Positions 1 to 8,016 of a DNA stretch of 64,000 nucleotides are shown here, piece after piece. Every line of letters begins with the position of its first letter. The stretch's first letter is position 1. The DNA lies in assembly GCF_000723165.1 (NCBI RefSeq), contig NZ_HG322949.1:1074025-1138024 (forward strand), written 5' to 3'. The notes under the pieces were generated by a model. It did not search any database. It worked only from the letters and a program-made list of their open reading frames with translations, and was not told the DNA's origin. A program made the translations under genes and the position numbers. The DNA comes from Janthinobacterium agaricidamnosum NBRC 102515 = DSM 9628. Its GTDB lineage: Bacteria; Pseudomonadota; Gammaproteobacteria; Burkholderiales; Burkholderiaceae_D.

Positions 1-989
1 TGCATTTTTCGACCGTGTCGCGCGTGATGAACCCGGAAACCCGGCAGATGGTCAGCGCCGAGGTGGCAAAACGGGTGCTGGCCGAAGCGGGGCGGCTCGG
101 CTACCGGCCGAATCGCGCCGCGTCGACCTTGGTCACGCGCAAGTCGCACATCATCGGCGTGGTCTTGCCCGACATTACCAACGCAGTATTCCCGCCTATC
201 CTGCTGGGCATCGAAGAGGGACTGCGCAAGCATGGCTACCTGTCCATCGTCGCCAATGTCGGCGCCGACGAGGAAGAACAACTGTTTGTCATCAACCGCT
301 TGCTGGGCCAGCAAGTCGACGGCCTGATCCTGGCCACGGCGCGGCGCCACGATCCGGTGATCAAGATGTGCATCGGCCAGAACGTGCCGGTGGTGACCGT
401 CAACCGCAGCGACGAAACCGGCATCGCCTCGTGCGTCGTCAGCGACGACGTGTACGGCATGCGGCTGGCGGTGGAACATTTGCTGGGGCTGGGACATCGC
501 CACATCGCCCACATCGCCGGCCCGGAAAACCTGTCGACCGGCCACGTGCGCCGGCTCGGTTTCCTGGCGGCGATCCAGGCCAGCGAACTCGATCCGTCGC
601 AAGCGTTTGTCTTTGAAAGCAGCGGTTATTCGCGCGAATGCGGCAAGGCCGCGTTGCTGGAATTGCTGCGCCAGTCGCCGCGGACCACGGCGGTGGTGTG
701 CGGCAGCGACCTGGTGGCGATCGGCTGCTACGATGCCTTGAAGGAACTGGGCCTGAGCTGCCCGGAAGACATTTCCGTGGTCGGCCATAACGACATGCCG
801 TACATGGACATGATACGGCCGCCGCTGAGCACGATCCGCATCCGCCACCACGGCATCGGCACCGAAGCGGCGCGGCTGATTTTGCAAACCATCGACAACC
901 CCGGCAGCGCCGTGCTCGACGTGCGCCTGAAACCCGAAATCGTGCTGCGCGAATCGACAGCGGCGCCACGGTCTTGCCCCAGATCTTGA
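1..989 (+). CDS. LacI-family transcriptional regulator, 5' truncated by window edge
   Basis: The reading frame is open from base 3 and runs off the left edge, so the first helices of the helix-turn-helix are missing. What remains begins with the recognition helix (STVSRVMN), followed by the hinge helix (LGYRPNRAAS) and a periplasmic-binding-protein-like sensor core starting at HIIGVVLPDITN. This is the layout of LacI/GalR repressors, which bind an operator as dimers and respond to a sugar or similar small ligand. The C-terminal SVVGHNDMPY and PPLSTIRI blocks are also typical. No target gene is visible: the next gene (DUF1353) is 119 bp away and does not look like sugar metabolism, so the regulon probably lies to the left. 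The ligand cannot be assigned. Confidence 0.9.
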   Translation, partial: HFSTVSRVMNPETRQMVSAEVAKRVLAEAGRLGYRPNRAASTLVTRKSHIIGVVLPDITNAVFPPILLGIEEGLRKHGYLSIVANVGADEEEQLFVINRLLGQQVDGLILATARRHDPVIKMCIGQNVPVVTVNRSDETGIASCVVSDDVYGMRLAVEHLLGLGHRHIAHIAGPENLSTGHVRRLGFLAAIQASELDPSQAFVFESSGYSRECGKAALLELLRQSPRTTAVVCGSDLVAIGCYDALKELGLSCPEDISVVGHNDMPYMDMIRPPLSTIRIRHHGIGTEAARLILQTIDNPGSAVLDVRLKPEIVLRESTAAPRSCPRS

Positions 990-1108
990 GCCCGCCGCAC
1001 TTGATTTGATCTTTCGCTCTCTTTGTATCCGTATGCCAACAATTGAATAGACTGTGTTCTAATCTGTTTCATATTGATTAAGGTCAAGCGGCTATCCGGG
1101 AGTGGAAC

Positions 1109-1600
1109 GTGGTTCAAAAAACACTGCAACAATTACTGCCGAAACATTTCGGCATGCCGGGCAATTCCTGGCGCTATGCGCTGGCCAGCGATTACGGTTA
1201 TTGTTCGCCGCTGCTGCAAGGCATCGAATTTGAAAACGACTGGGTCACCATCCACGAATGCAATATCCGCATCAGGGCCGGTTATGCGTGGGATGGCTGC
1301 TCGCCGTGTTTCAGCGTGCTGGGTCTGTTTTATCTCGGCACGCCGGATGGCGCCCAGCACCTGGGCTTGCCGGCCACTTACCACGCCAGCCTGGTGCACG
1401 ACGCGCTGTGCCAGTGGCGGACCGAGATTCCGGTGACGCGCGACGTCTCGATCGCCATCTTCCATCAATTGATGAAAGACGTGAAATTTCCGCTGGCCGG
1501 CCTGTATGCCGCGGCGGTATTCCTGTTCGGGCCACGGCGCTTTTTTACGCCGCCAGCGTGCAGCCAGGAGGCCGCCGAGCCGCGCCATTTACGGCAATAA
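1109..1600 (+). CDS. DUF1353 family protein
   Basis: This 163-residue protein starts at a GTG preceded by a GGGAG ribosome-binding site. The AGYAWDGCSP motif around residues 53-62 and the following His/Asp-containing segment (YHASLVHDALCQW) mark the DUF1353 family, small proteins often found in phages and bacterial accessory regions and of unknown biochemical role. The C-terminal third has a hydrophobic stretch (PLAGLYAAAVFLFG) that could be a membrane segment. It is convergent with the deacetylase gene on the other strand (9 bp apart). Function unknown. Confidence 0.7.
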   Translation: MVQKTLQQLLPKHFGMPGNSWRYALASDYGYCSPLLQGIEFENDWVTIHECNIRIRAGYAWDGCSPCFSVLGLFYLGTPDGAQHLGLPATYHASLVHDALCQWRTEIPVTRDVSIAIFHQLMKDVKFPLAGLYAAAVFLFGPRRFFTPPACSQEAAEPRHLRQ

Positions 1601-1609
1601 GGTAAGGCG

Positions 1610-2644
1610 TCAGATGGTTTCGCTTTCGCGCAGGCTCAACGGGCTGGTCAGCGTGTAGCGTGCAATCTCGTCCTTGCGCAGGAAGGCGACGCCGGGCTTG
1701 CTTTTTGCATAGCGCAAAAAACTGTCCCACACCTTGACCATGTGCGGCGCACCGCTGATGCGGTCGTGCGCGCTGACCGACATCATGCGCCGGCGCGTGC
1801 CGGCCTCTTCGTAGAGCTGGTCGAAATCGAACGTGATCTGTTCCAGGAACTGGCTCGGCGAATAATTGCGTCCCTCGATCAGCAGGATGTCGTTATTGCG
1901 CAGCGTATAGGGGACGACCACGAAATCCTTGCCGTTGACTTGTTCGATAAACGGTTCGTCGCGGCTGATATCGTCGATATGGTAGAGGTAGCCGAGTTCC
2001 TGCAACAGCGCCAGCGTATTCGGGCCGCGCCGCAGCCAGTTGCAGTTATAGCCGACCGGAGTCTGGCCGGTGATGGCCTTGAGCAGGTCGCGCGAATCGG
2101 CGATGAACTTCTTTTCCTCGTGGCGGCTCATCGCATACTGCGCACTCCAGCGCAGGCCATGGTCAGCCGCCTCATGGCCGCGCGCAACGATTTCGCGCGC
2201 CAGTTCGGGATGGCGCCGCGCCGCCTCGCCGATGATGTGCGACGTCACCTTGACGCCGTGCTTGTCCCACAAGTCGAGCATGCGCGGGATGCCTTCGCGG
2301 TAACCGTAGGCGAACCAGGTATTGGTGGCCGGGTCGGATGGCATGCTGGCCGGAAAAACGATGTTCGGGAAGGGACTGTCGGTGCCCTTCGGCGGCTGGC
2401 CGCCGGCTTCGAACTGCATCGAAATCGAAATCGGCAGGCGGATGCCATCCGGCCAGAATGGGCCGCCAGCGCTTGCCGCCAGACCTGAAGGCGCTGGCGT
2501 TTGCGCCGCTGCGCCAGCGGATGCGCCGAGTGCCGCGCCGGCCGCCAGCAGCGGCAGGCTGGCGCCGGCCCGCGCCAGGAATTGGCGGCGGGATGGCTGG
2601 ATCGCCGGCTTGTTTTGCTGGTTGAGAATGGTTTGATCGTTCAT
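1610..2644 (-). CDS. Tat-exported polysaccharide deacetylase (NodB/PuuE-like)
   Basis: The 344-residue protein opens with a twin-arginine signal (SRRQFLARAG, residues 18-27) followed by an Ala-rich hydrophobic stretch, so a folded enzyme is expected in the periplasm. The mature part follows the NodB/carbohydrate esterase 4 layout of the PuuE/allantoinase-like branch: an early ISISMQFEAGG strand, then VTSHIIGEAARRHPELAREIVARGHEAADHG, where the His residues after ARGHE and in ADHG are candidate metal ligands, and a late MMSVSAHDRISG strand. PuuE-type proteins act on cyclic amide or N-acyl substrates; the actual substrate is not predictable. The gene is divergent from a LysR regulator 175 bp away, which may control it. 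Confidence 0.8.
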   Translation of the reverse strand: MNDQTILNQQNKPAIQPSRRQFLARAGASLPLLAAGAALGASAGAAAQTPAPSGLAASAGGPFWPDGIRLPISISMQFEAGGQPPKGTDSPFPNIVFPASMPSDPATNTWFAYGYREGIPRMLDLWDKHGVKVTSHIIGEAARRHPELAREIVARGHEAADHGLRWSAQYAMSRHEEKKFIADSRDLLKAITGQTPVGYNCNWLRRGPNTLALLQELGYLYHIDDISRDEPFIEQVNGKDFVVVPYTLRNNDILLIEGRNYSPSQFLEQITFDFDQLYEEAGTRRRMMSVSAHDRISGAPHMVKVWDSFLRYAKSKPGVAFLRKDEIARYTLTSPLSLRESETI

Positions 2645-2819
2645 CGTGGTTTCCTTTGGTGGGTGAAGGTAAATGGTGGTGGCCGCCGCTGAGCCAGCCG
2701 ATGATCAACCGGCTGACGAAGCCGGATAAATTGGCTATCGAATAATCAAGGAGCGATTATGGCGATGTCTAATTGCAACGTAAAATGATCTATCAAGACG
2801 CAATACATAAGGAAAATTT

Positions 2820-3749
2820 ATGCGACAACTGGCCGACCTGCGCCTGCTGAGAAGTTTCATCATGGTGGCCCGGCTGGGCGGCGTAACCCGGGCGGCCAAT
2901 GCGCTGAACCTGACGCAGCCGGCGCTGTCGCAGCACTTGCGCGAACTGACCCGGGTGACCGGCACGCCGCTGCTGGAAAAAAAAGGCCGCGGCGTCGCGC
3001 TGACGCCGGCCGGCGCGCTGCTGTGCGAAGAGGTCGGTCCGCTGCTGGAACAGCTCGACCTGAGCCTGCAATCGATCCAGTCGCGTGGCGACCTCGTGCG
3101 CGGCCGCTTGCGCGTCGGCGCCATCGCCAGTTATGCGCGCAGCCTGGTGATCCCGGCGATGGCGCGTTTGCTGGGCCGCTACCCGCAATTATTCATCTCG
3201 GTGGTGGAATTGACCGGCGCCGGCATTGACCGCGCGCTGATCGACGGCGAGATCGATATCGGCTTGTCCTTTTCCAATCTGTCCAGCAGCGGCATTTGTC
3301 AGCAGCAACTGTTCGAAGAGCGGCTGCTGCTGATCGGCACGGCCCTGCGTCACCGGCGGCTGGCGCCAGCCGAGCTGGCCGCTTATCCGCTGGGCTTGCT
3401 GCGTCCCGGCTTCGCGATGCGTCGCCAAATCGACCAGTTTTTCGCCAAGGCCGGCGTGACGCTGGACTTGCGCATGGAAGCCGACAACGTCGACACGCTG
3501 CTGCGGCTGGCTGGCAGCGCCAATGGCGCCGCCATCACGACGATTGCCGGTGCGCTGGCGGTGCATGGCATGGGCGGCCTGGATGTGGCGGTCATCGACC
3601 AGGCCGGCTTGTCCCGGCTGGCCGCATTGCGCTGGAGAAAGGGACGTTCGCTGAAAGCGGCGCTGGGCGCGTTTATCGATGAGGTGCGTGTACAGGTCGA
3701 GCACATGGCGTTACAACAAGGGGAAGACTATTTCCGCAAGACCGGCTAG
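2820..3749 (+). CDS. LysR-family transcriptional regulator
   Basis: This 309-residue protein has the usual LysR size and layout. The N-terminal winged helix-turn-helix (residues 1-60) contains the family signature VTRAANALNLTQPALSQHLRELT. An effector-binding domain of two Rossmann-like lobes follows, beginning near GRLRVGAIASYA. The ATG follows a purine-rich AAGGAAAA stretch by a few bases. LysR proteins are typically encoded divergently from their target, and here the neighbour is the Tat-exported deacetylase, so that gene is the most likely target. The inducer is unknown. Confidence 0.9.
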   Translation: MRQLADLRLLRSFIMVARLGGVTRAANALNLTQPALSQHLRELTRVTGTPLLEKKGRGVALTPAGALLCEEVGPLLEQLDLSLQSIQSRGDLVRGRLRVGAIASYARSLVIPAMARLLGRYPQLFISVVELTGAGIDRALIDGEIDIGLSFSNLSSSGICQQQLFEERLLLIGTALRHRRLAPAELAAYPLGLLRPGFAMRRQIDQFFAKAGVTLDLRMEADNVDTLLRLAGSANGAAITTIAGALAVHGMGGLDVAVIDQAGLSRLAALRWRKGRSLKAALGAFIDEVRVQVEHMALQQGEDYFRKTG

Positions 3750-3767
3750 AGTGCCGGGCCGGCGTGA

Positions 3768-4019
3768 CCGCCAGCAGGGCTATACCCCTATACCCGCTCG
3801 TATGTGGTCGATAGCAGCCGCAACGGCAATGGCCCGGTCGAGCACCTGACCGGCGGGCAAGCCGAAATGCAGCTGTGGATCAAGGCTCCCGGCAATGCCG
3901 ACGGCTGCGCGGCGGCGGGACTCTTCGTTCCCGAACTGGCCTGGCAGCTTGCATGGCGATTGAACCTGATTGGCAAATGCTGCAGCGGCATCGATTGCTC
4001 TAAAATGCGCCATACATAA
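3768..4019 (+). pseudogene. Decayed C-terminal remnant of a GH6 cellulase
   Basis: The frame from 3768 to a stop at 4017-4019 lacks a convincing start but encodes two blocks in the order seen near the C terminus of glycoside hydrolase family 6 endoglucanases: YVVDSSRNGNGP, then LWIKAPGNADGC followed by AGLFVPELAWQLAW. In intact GH6 enzymes these flank a stretch with conserved Trp and Cys residues (WCDPPGR-like) that is missing here, so the remnant has lost its N-terminal catalytic half and also an internal piece. The assignment rests on remembered family motifs, not a database search. The remnant lies between LysR and TetR genes with no cellulose-related neighbours. Confidence 0.5.
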
Positions 4020-4036
4020 AAAAGAGGAAATCAACG

Positions 4037-4639
4037 ATGTCTGCGAGAGGCCGTCCTGCGGGGTTCGACAGGAATACCGTGCTGCACAAAGCCATGCTGC
4101 TGTTTTGGGAAAAAGGCTACCAAGCTACGGCGATGAGCGACCTGGTCGCTTGCATGGGTATCCAGTCCGCCAGTATCTATAGCGCATTCGGCTCGAAAGA
4201 ACGTTTGTTCAACGAGGTCGTCGAACTGTATTGCCGCTCCGTCGGCAGTCAGATCTGGGGACCATTGCAGCAGCATGCCCAGGCCCGCGACGGCATCGAG
4301 GTCATGTTGCGCACCAGCGCCAGACTGATGCAGGCAAGCGCCGGTCCGGGCGGTTGCCTGGTGAACCTGGGCGCCATCGAAGGCGGGGCAGCCGATCCGG
4401 TGACGGCAAAGTTACGCGCGCTGCGCCATCGCTCCGAACAACAGATTGTGGCACGGATTGACAAGGCAAAGCATGACGGCGAAATCGCCGCGACCGCCGA
4501 TGCCGGACAGGTCGGCATGTTCTATGCCGCCATCCAGCAATCGATTGCGCTGCGCGCGCGCGACGGCGCCAGCGCCGCTCAGTTGACGCAGCTGATCGAT
4601 ATGGCCATGAGCGTGTGGCCTCGTATCACTGGCAAATAG
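4037..4639 (+). CDS. TetR/AcrR-family transcriptional repressor
   Basis: The 200-residue protein carries an N-terminal TetR helix-turn-helix (residues about 10-57, with LFWEKGYQATAMSDLVACMGIQSASIYSAFGSK) and an all-helical ligand-binding domain. It starts at an ATG preceded by AAAGAGGAAA. TetR proteins repress as dimers on palindromic operators and are released by a ligand. Immediately downstream, between this gene and the epoxide-hydrolase-like gene at 4763, two copies of a 16-bp palindrome (4656 and 4715) are the obvious candidate operators, so the hydrolase is its likely target. No autoregulatory copy is seen upstream of 4037. Confidence 0.9.
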   Translation: MSARGRPAGFDRNTVLHKAMLLFWEKGYQATAMSDLVACMGIQSASIYSAFGSKERLFNEVVELYCRSVGSQIWGPLQQHAQARDGIEVMLRTSARLMQASAGPGGCLVNLGAIEGGAADPVTAKLRALRHRSEQQIVARIDKAKHDGEIAATADAGQVGMFYAAIQQSIALRARDGASAAQLTQLIDMAMSVWPRITGK

Positions 4640-4655
4640 TGCTGGAGGTAATTTC

Positions 4656-4671
4656 TTTGTCGATCGACTAA
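4656..4671. promoter_or_regulatory. Putative TetR operator, upstream copy
   Basis: The 16-mer TTTGTCGATCGACTAA is an almost perfect palindrome, one mismatch from the copy at 4715. It begins 59 bp upstream of that copy, shares the preceding TTTC with it, and sits just downstream of the tetR stop codon. Confidence 0.6.
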
Positions 4672-4679
4672 AAAATGCG

Positions 4680-4709
4680 TTGACGCAGGTGCCGGCGAAC
4701 GTGTAGCCT
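4680..4709 (+). promoter_or_regulatory. Candidate sigma-70 promoter between the two operators
   Basis: A TTGACG -35 element (4680-4685) lies 18 bp before a weak TAGCCT -10 element (4704-4709). The pair lies exactly between the two palindromes, an arrangement in which a bound repressor would block RNA polymerase. Read-out would be into the hydrolase gene at 4763. Confidence 0.45.
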
Positions 4710-4714
4710 ATTTC

Positions 4715-4730
4715 TTTGTCGATCGACAAA
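4715..4730. promoter_or_regulatory. Putative TetR operator, downstream copy
   Basis: TTTGTCGATCGACAAA is a perfect 16-bp palindrome directly downstream of the candidate -10 box and 32 bp before the hydrolase start codon. Confidence 0.65.
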
Positions 4731-4762
4731 AAATAAACCATTCAACCGCCGAGCAACTCACC

Positions 4763-5698
4763 ATGATCACCATGCGCACGTCACACCTTCAAGAACTCAC
4801 CGGCTTTGGCACCGTATCCGGCGTCCCCGGCCTTGCCGCAGGCTTCGCCGACATCTTCAACAGCTACCGGATCAAGCTCCCCGATCTTGCGCTGCATGCC
4901 GTCATCGGCGGCGACGGGCCGCCATTATTGCTATTGGGCGGCTGGCCGCAGACCTGGTATGCGTGGCGCATGGTGATGCCGGCGCTGGCCCGGCACTACA
5001 CCGTGATCGTGATCGAGGCGCGCGGCTTCGGCCGTTCGGACAAGCCGCGGGACGGCTACGATTCGGCGACGGTGGCGGCCGATCTGGTCGCCGCGATGGA
5101 CCTGCTGGGGCATCAGCGGTTCGCCGTGGTCAGCCACGACATCGGCATGTGGGCCGCCTATGCGATGGCCAGCGATTTTCCGGCGTGTGTCACGCGGCTG
5201 GCCGTCATCGATGCGACGATTCCGGGCATTTCGCAGTCTCCGCCGCTGATCGCCAACCGGCAGTTAAGCGACTTCCTTTGGCACTTCAACTTCAACCGCG
5301 CGCTGGTGATCAACGAGCAGCTGGTGCAAGGCCGAGAAGACATTTATTTTGGCTACCAGTTCGCCACCAAGGCCGCCACCGCGACTGCTATCGCGCCGGC
5401 CGCGGTGGCGCATTATGTCGATACGCTCAAGGATAAAGAGGCGCTGCGGGCGAGCTTTGAATATTGGCGCAGCCTCGATCAAAGCATGGAGCAACACATC
5501 ACATGGCGCCAGAAGACGCTGGCCATTCCGGTGCTGGCGATTGGCGGCGCAAAAGCCGTCGGCGCCAGGGTGGAACAGGAAATGCGCAGCCTGGCCGATG
5601 ACGTGACCGGGGTGGTGATACCGGACTGCGGCCACTTTGTCGCCGAGGAAGCGCCGCATGCGCTGCTGGCGGCGCTGGAGCCGTTTTTGCGGGCGTAG
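4763..5698 (+). CDS. Alpha/beta hydrolase, epoxide hydrolase / dehalogenase type
   Basis: The 311-residue protein has the alpha/beta-hydrolase fold. The nucleophile elbow reads SHDIGM with Asp126 at the tip, as in epoxide hydrolases and haloalkane dehalogenases rather than serine esterases, and the catalytic His is probably His291 in CGHFVAEEAP. The oxyanion-loop motif is GGWPQTWYAW; most relatives have HGWP, so the first His is replaced by Gly. It has no signal peptide and is expected in the cytoplasm. The gene follows the tetR gene and its two candidate operators, so it is probably induced by a xenobiotic or reactive metabolite. A second ATG lies three codons in, but either start keeps the fold intact. 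Confidence 0.8.
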   Translation: MITMRTSHLQELTGFGTVSGVPGLAAGFADIFNSYRIKLPDLALHAVIGGDGPPLLLLGGWPQTWYAWRMVMPALARHYTVIVIEARGFGRSDKPRDGYDSATVAADLVAAMDLLGHQRFAVVSHDIGMWAAYAMASDFPACVTRLAVIDATIPGISQSPPLIANRQLSDFLWHFNFNRALVINEQLVQGREDIYFGYQFATKAATATAIAPAAVAHYVDTLKDKEALRASFEYWRSLDQSMEQHITWRQKTLAIPVLAIGGAKAVGARVEQEMRSLADDVTGVVIPDCGHFVAEEAPHALLAALEPFLRA

Positions 5699-5713
5699 CT
5701 TGGTTATTTATAG

Positions 5714-6736
5714 CTATCTTACAACAATGACGTAAAGTGCGTGAAGTATGCAGATTGCTAAGCCTACACCAGTACTGGCTAGGCAATATGTCCGGATTTT
5801 TAGAGTATCGCGCATCGAATCTCGCTCCTCAGTCAAGGCGGTATTTGCATTTTTCAGGTTTACGATAGTGCTTGCGTCCGTGGTAGTTTGTTTGTTCAGC
5901 AAGGTGAGCGTGGTTGTCAGTGATCCGTTGTGACCGGCTAACGCTGCTATTTCACCTCTAAGTCTTCCCAATTCCCTTTTGAAGATTTCTACTTCGTCAC
6001 TCCGGGCTGCAGCGAGCTTCGTATCTCGAGCCATTTGAGCGTTCATGATCCGTATCTTTTCCTCCAGATACTCCATGGAACTAGGATCACTGATTGCTTT
6101 ACCAGTCATAAATTCCTCCAGACGCCCTACCAAATAGACGATGTGCTTCTCTTCCCGTTCGGCGTTCGTGGTATCGCCATCGTAACGGTATCTGAAGAAT
6201 TCGGAGACCTTCACTTCAACAACCGGGACGCGCTTGTCTCGCAGGCCAATGATCTTCATGGGCGGTGCACGATGTGTATGCCAAACCTCAAAGCAGACCT
6301 CTCCACCCCATTTTATTGCCAGATAGCCATCGGATTCGAACTTGCAATATACGTCGACGACGCGGTAGCCTACAGCCAACGAAATGGTCTTCTCGAGATC
6401 CGCATGCGTGATGCGGATCTCATGAGTCTCGCCATTGGGAAACCGTAGTTGGGTCTTGCTGAGTCGAGCAATTGCGTGCTTGAATAGTACGTGAGACAGA
6501 GACTCGCCGCCATCACCTTCATGCGGCATCGAATCATTCATATACGCAAAAAACGGCTTCGTATGCGGTCTCTGCATTTGCTTGACTTTCTTTCGCTCGC
6601 CTTTTCGATGCTGGCTCCAATACGTCTTTCCGAGCGGCCCGCCACCGAGTAGGTCGCGCTGCCGTTTTACCTCCCAAGCAGTAATGCGTTGGGGGCCAAA
6701 CTCGGTTACATACGCCCATCCTTTGGTTTCACTCAT
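5714..6736 (-). CDS. CoiA/PD-(D/E)XK-like protein with coiled coil and C-terminal membrane anchor
   Basis: This 340-residue protein is not a recognised named family. Residues 75-190 carry motifs in the order seen in CoiA-like restriction-fold nucleases: ESLSHVLFKHA, then VVDVYCKF with Asp, then CFEVWHTH and a strand VPVVEVKV. A heptad-rich stretch from about 215 to 310 predicts a coiled coil, and the last 20-25 residues form one transmembrane segment with the tail YVIVVR. The gene lies downstream of, and in line with, the type VI PAAR/nuclease/immunity genes, so it may be another cargo, immunity or DNA-handling gene of the island. Its base composition is visibly less GC-rich than the housekeeping genes, consistent with transfer. 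The nuclease assignment is an inference. Confidence 0.5.
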   Translation of the reverse strand: MSETKGWAYVTEFGPQRITAWEVKRQRDLLGGGPLGKTYWSQHRKGERKKVKQMQRPHTKPFFAYMNDSMPHEGDGGESLSHVLFKHAIARLSKTQLRFPNGETHEIRITHADLEKTISLAVGYRVVDVYCKFESDGYLAIKWGGEVCFEVWHTHRAPPMKIIGLRDKRVPVVEVKVSEFFRYRYDGDTTNAEREEKHIVYLVGRLEEFMTGKAISDPSSMEYLEEKIRIMNAQMARDTKLAAARSDEVEIFKRELGRLRGEIAALAGHNGSLTTTLTLLNKQTTTDASTIVNLKNANTALTEERDSMRDTLKIRTYCLASTGVGLAICILHALYVIVVR

Positions 6737-6922
6737 TCACGACCCCGTTGTCCATTAGGTTGAGACCTTAGGTCCTCGCTGAAAGTGTTCACAGTTTCAA
6801 TTCTCGTATGCCCCGTGGAGGTAGGGCGGCGCATTTTGTTCTACTAAGGCAGCACTTTGCGTGAGTCAATCCGCCACAAGCGCTGGCTATCGACAGATCG
6901 CCGATTACAGGAGCCTGGTTGC

Positions 6923-8008
6923 TCAGAGCCGGTTCGGTAGCGTGGTTTCCCTGGTCAGCTTGGGTTCGTCCAGCAGCTTGGTTTTGTAGCTCAGCAGGTC
7001 GTCCTCGGAGATATCAAAACGCTTGAGCCACTGTTCCGCAGCCCAGCCAATGATGCGAGGCTCACCATTCTTCGATGCATAGTGCACGCTGATCTTGGGA
7101 GCCCGGACTTCTTTCAATAGCATATTCGGGAGCACCAGGCGTGCCGGTTTGGGATCGGCATCGACCGGAGCGGCCTCGGGCTTCGGCCCGGCCTGAATCA
7201 CCAAGCCGACCCCGTAATCGTACAGCGCGAACCAGTCCATCGGCAATTCCGAGCGGATTGTGCTTAGCCCGCCGATTTTCTTGATCATCTCGTGGTTCAC
7301 CGCCGTCAGCCAGGAAACAGTTTTGATACCCTCATGGGCATGCGTCGCGCCGCTGACCGGGTGGCCGACATCAAGGCCGTTGAGCTTGTCAGCCAAAAAC
7401 GCTTCAAAAGGCTGGTTATCGTTTAAACGCACTGCAGACAGAACCAGACCATGCCCGCCGTAGCCGTGGATCGCTTTTAAGCGATGCGCGAAGCTCACGA
7501 ACATGGCCTGGAAGGCTGTGGGATTTTCCTCGACGTATAAAATGGGCATGGAAAATCGCAGTGCGCAGAGTCCCCAAGTACCCATCTTGGCTTTCCATCC
7601 GCGAATACCGAATACCTGGAATTCCCAATCGCTCGCATCATGATCTTTCTCGCCGCTGATATAGGTGAAACTGACCAGATCATTTTCCGACATGCGCTTT
7701 ATCATCTCGCGCAGGGGTTTGGCCTTTCCATAAACCATCTTGTCCGGCCCTTCAGGTGGCTCGGCACGCCATAGCCACGTCAGCTGATTCTTGGCGATGG
7801 CTTGGTACTCGTCGAAGCAGGCACAGATGGCTTCGCGTACCTCCGACAAATGAGCGTCACTGAAGAACAGAGTACCGGTGACGGCCGGCACGCTGCCCAC
7901 GTAGTCTTGCGGACCGTGCTTGGTAAGCAGGCCTCCGGGGATACGCATTTTTTCGGGATGCTCGCGCATCAGTTGGATAGGATCGAATGGCAATGTGTTC
8001 ATGATCAT
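6923..8008 (-). CDS. DUF3396 type VI immunity protein (TsiV-like)
   Basis: The 361-residue protein resembles the DUF3396 family, known as cognate immunity proteins of VRR-Nuc type VI toxins. Family-like features are the central Trp-rich blocks (WEFQVFGIRGWKAKMGTWGLCALRFSMP) and the later HGYGGHGLVLSA and PMDWFALYDYGVG segments. It starts at an ATG 3 nt after an AAGGAAG ribosome-binding site; a second ATG two codons later is also possible. The start lies 8 bp after the stop of the nuclease gene, which fits toxin-immunity co-translation. It should act in the cytoplasm by binding the nuclease; no signal peptide is present. Confidence 0.75.
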   Translation of the reverse strand: MIMNTLPFDPIQLMREHPEKMRIPGGLLTKHGPQDYVGSVPAVTGTLFFSDAHLSEVREAICACFDEYQAIAKNQLTWLWRAEPPEGPDKMVYGKAKPLREMIKRMSENDLVSFTYISGEKDHDASDWEFQVFGIRGWKAKMGTWGLCALRFSMPILYVEENPTAFQAMFVSFAHRLKAIHGYGGHGLVLSAVRLNDNQPFEAFLADKLNGLDVGHPVSGATHAHEGIKTVSWLTAVNHEMIKKIGGLSTIRSELPMDWFALYDYGVGLVIQAGPKPEAAPVDADPKPARLVLPNMLLKEVRAPKISVHYASKNGEPRIIGWAAEQWLKRFDISEDDLLSYKTKLLDEPKLTRETTLPNRL

Positions 8009-8016
8009 GAACTTCC

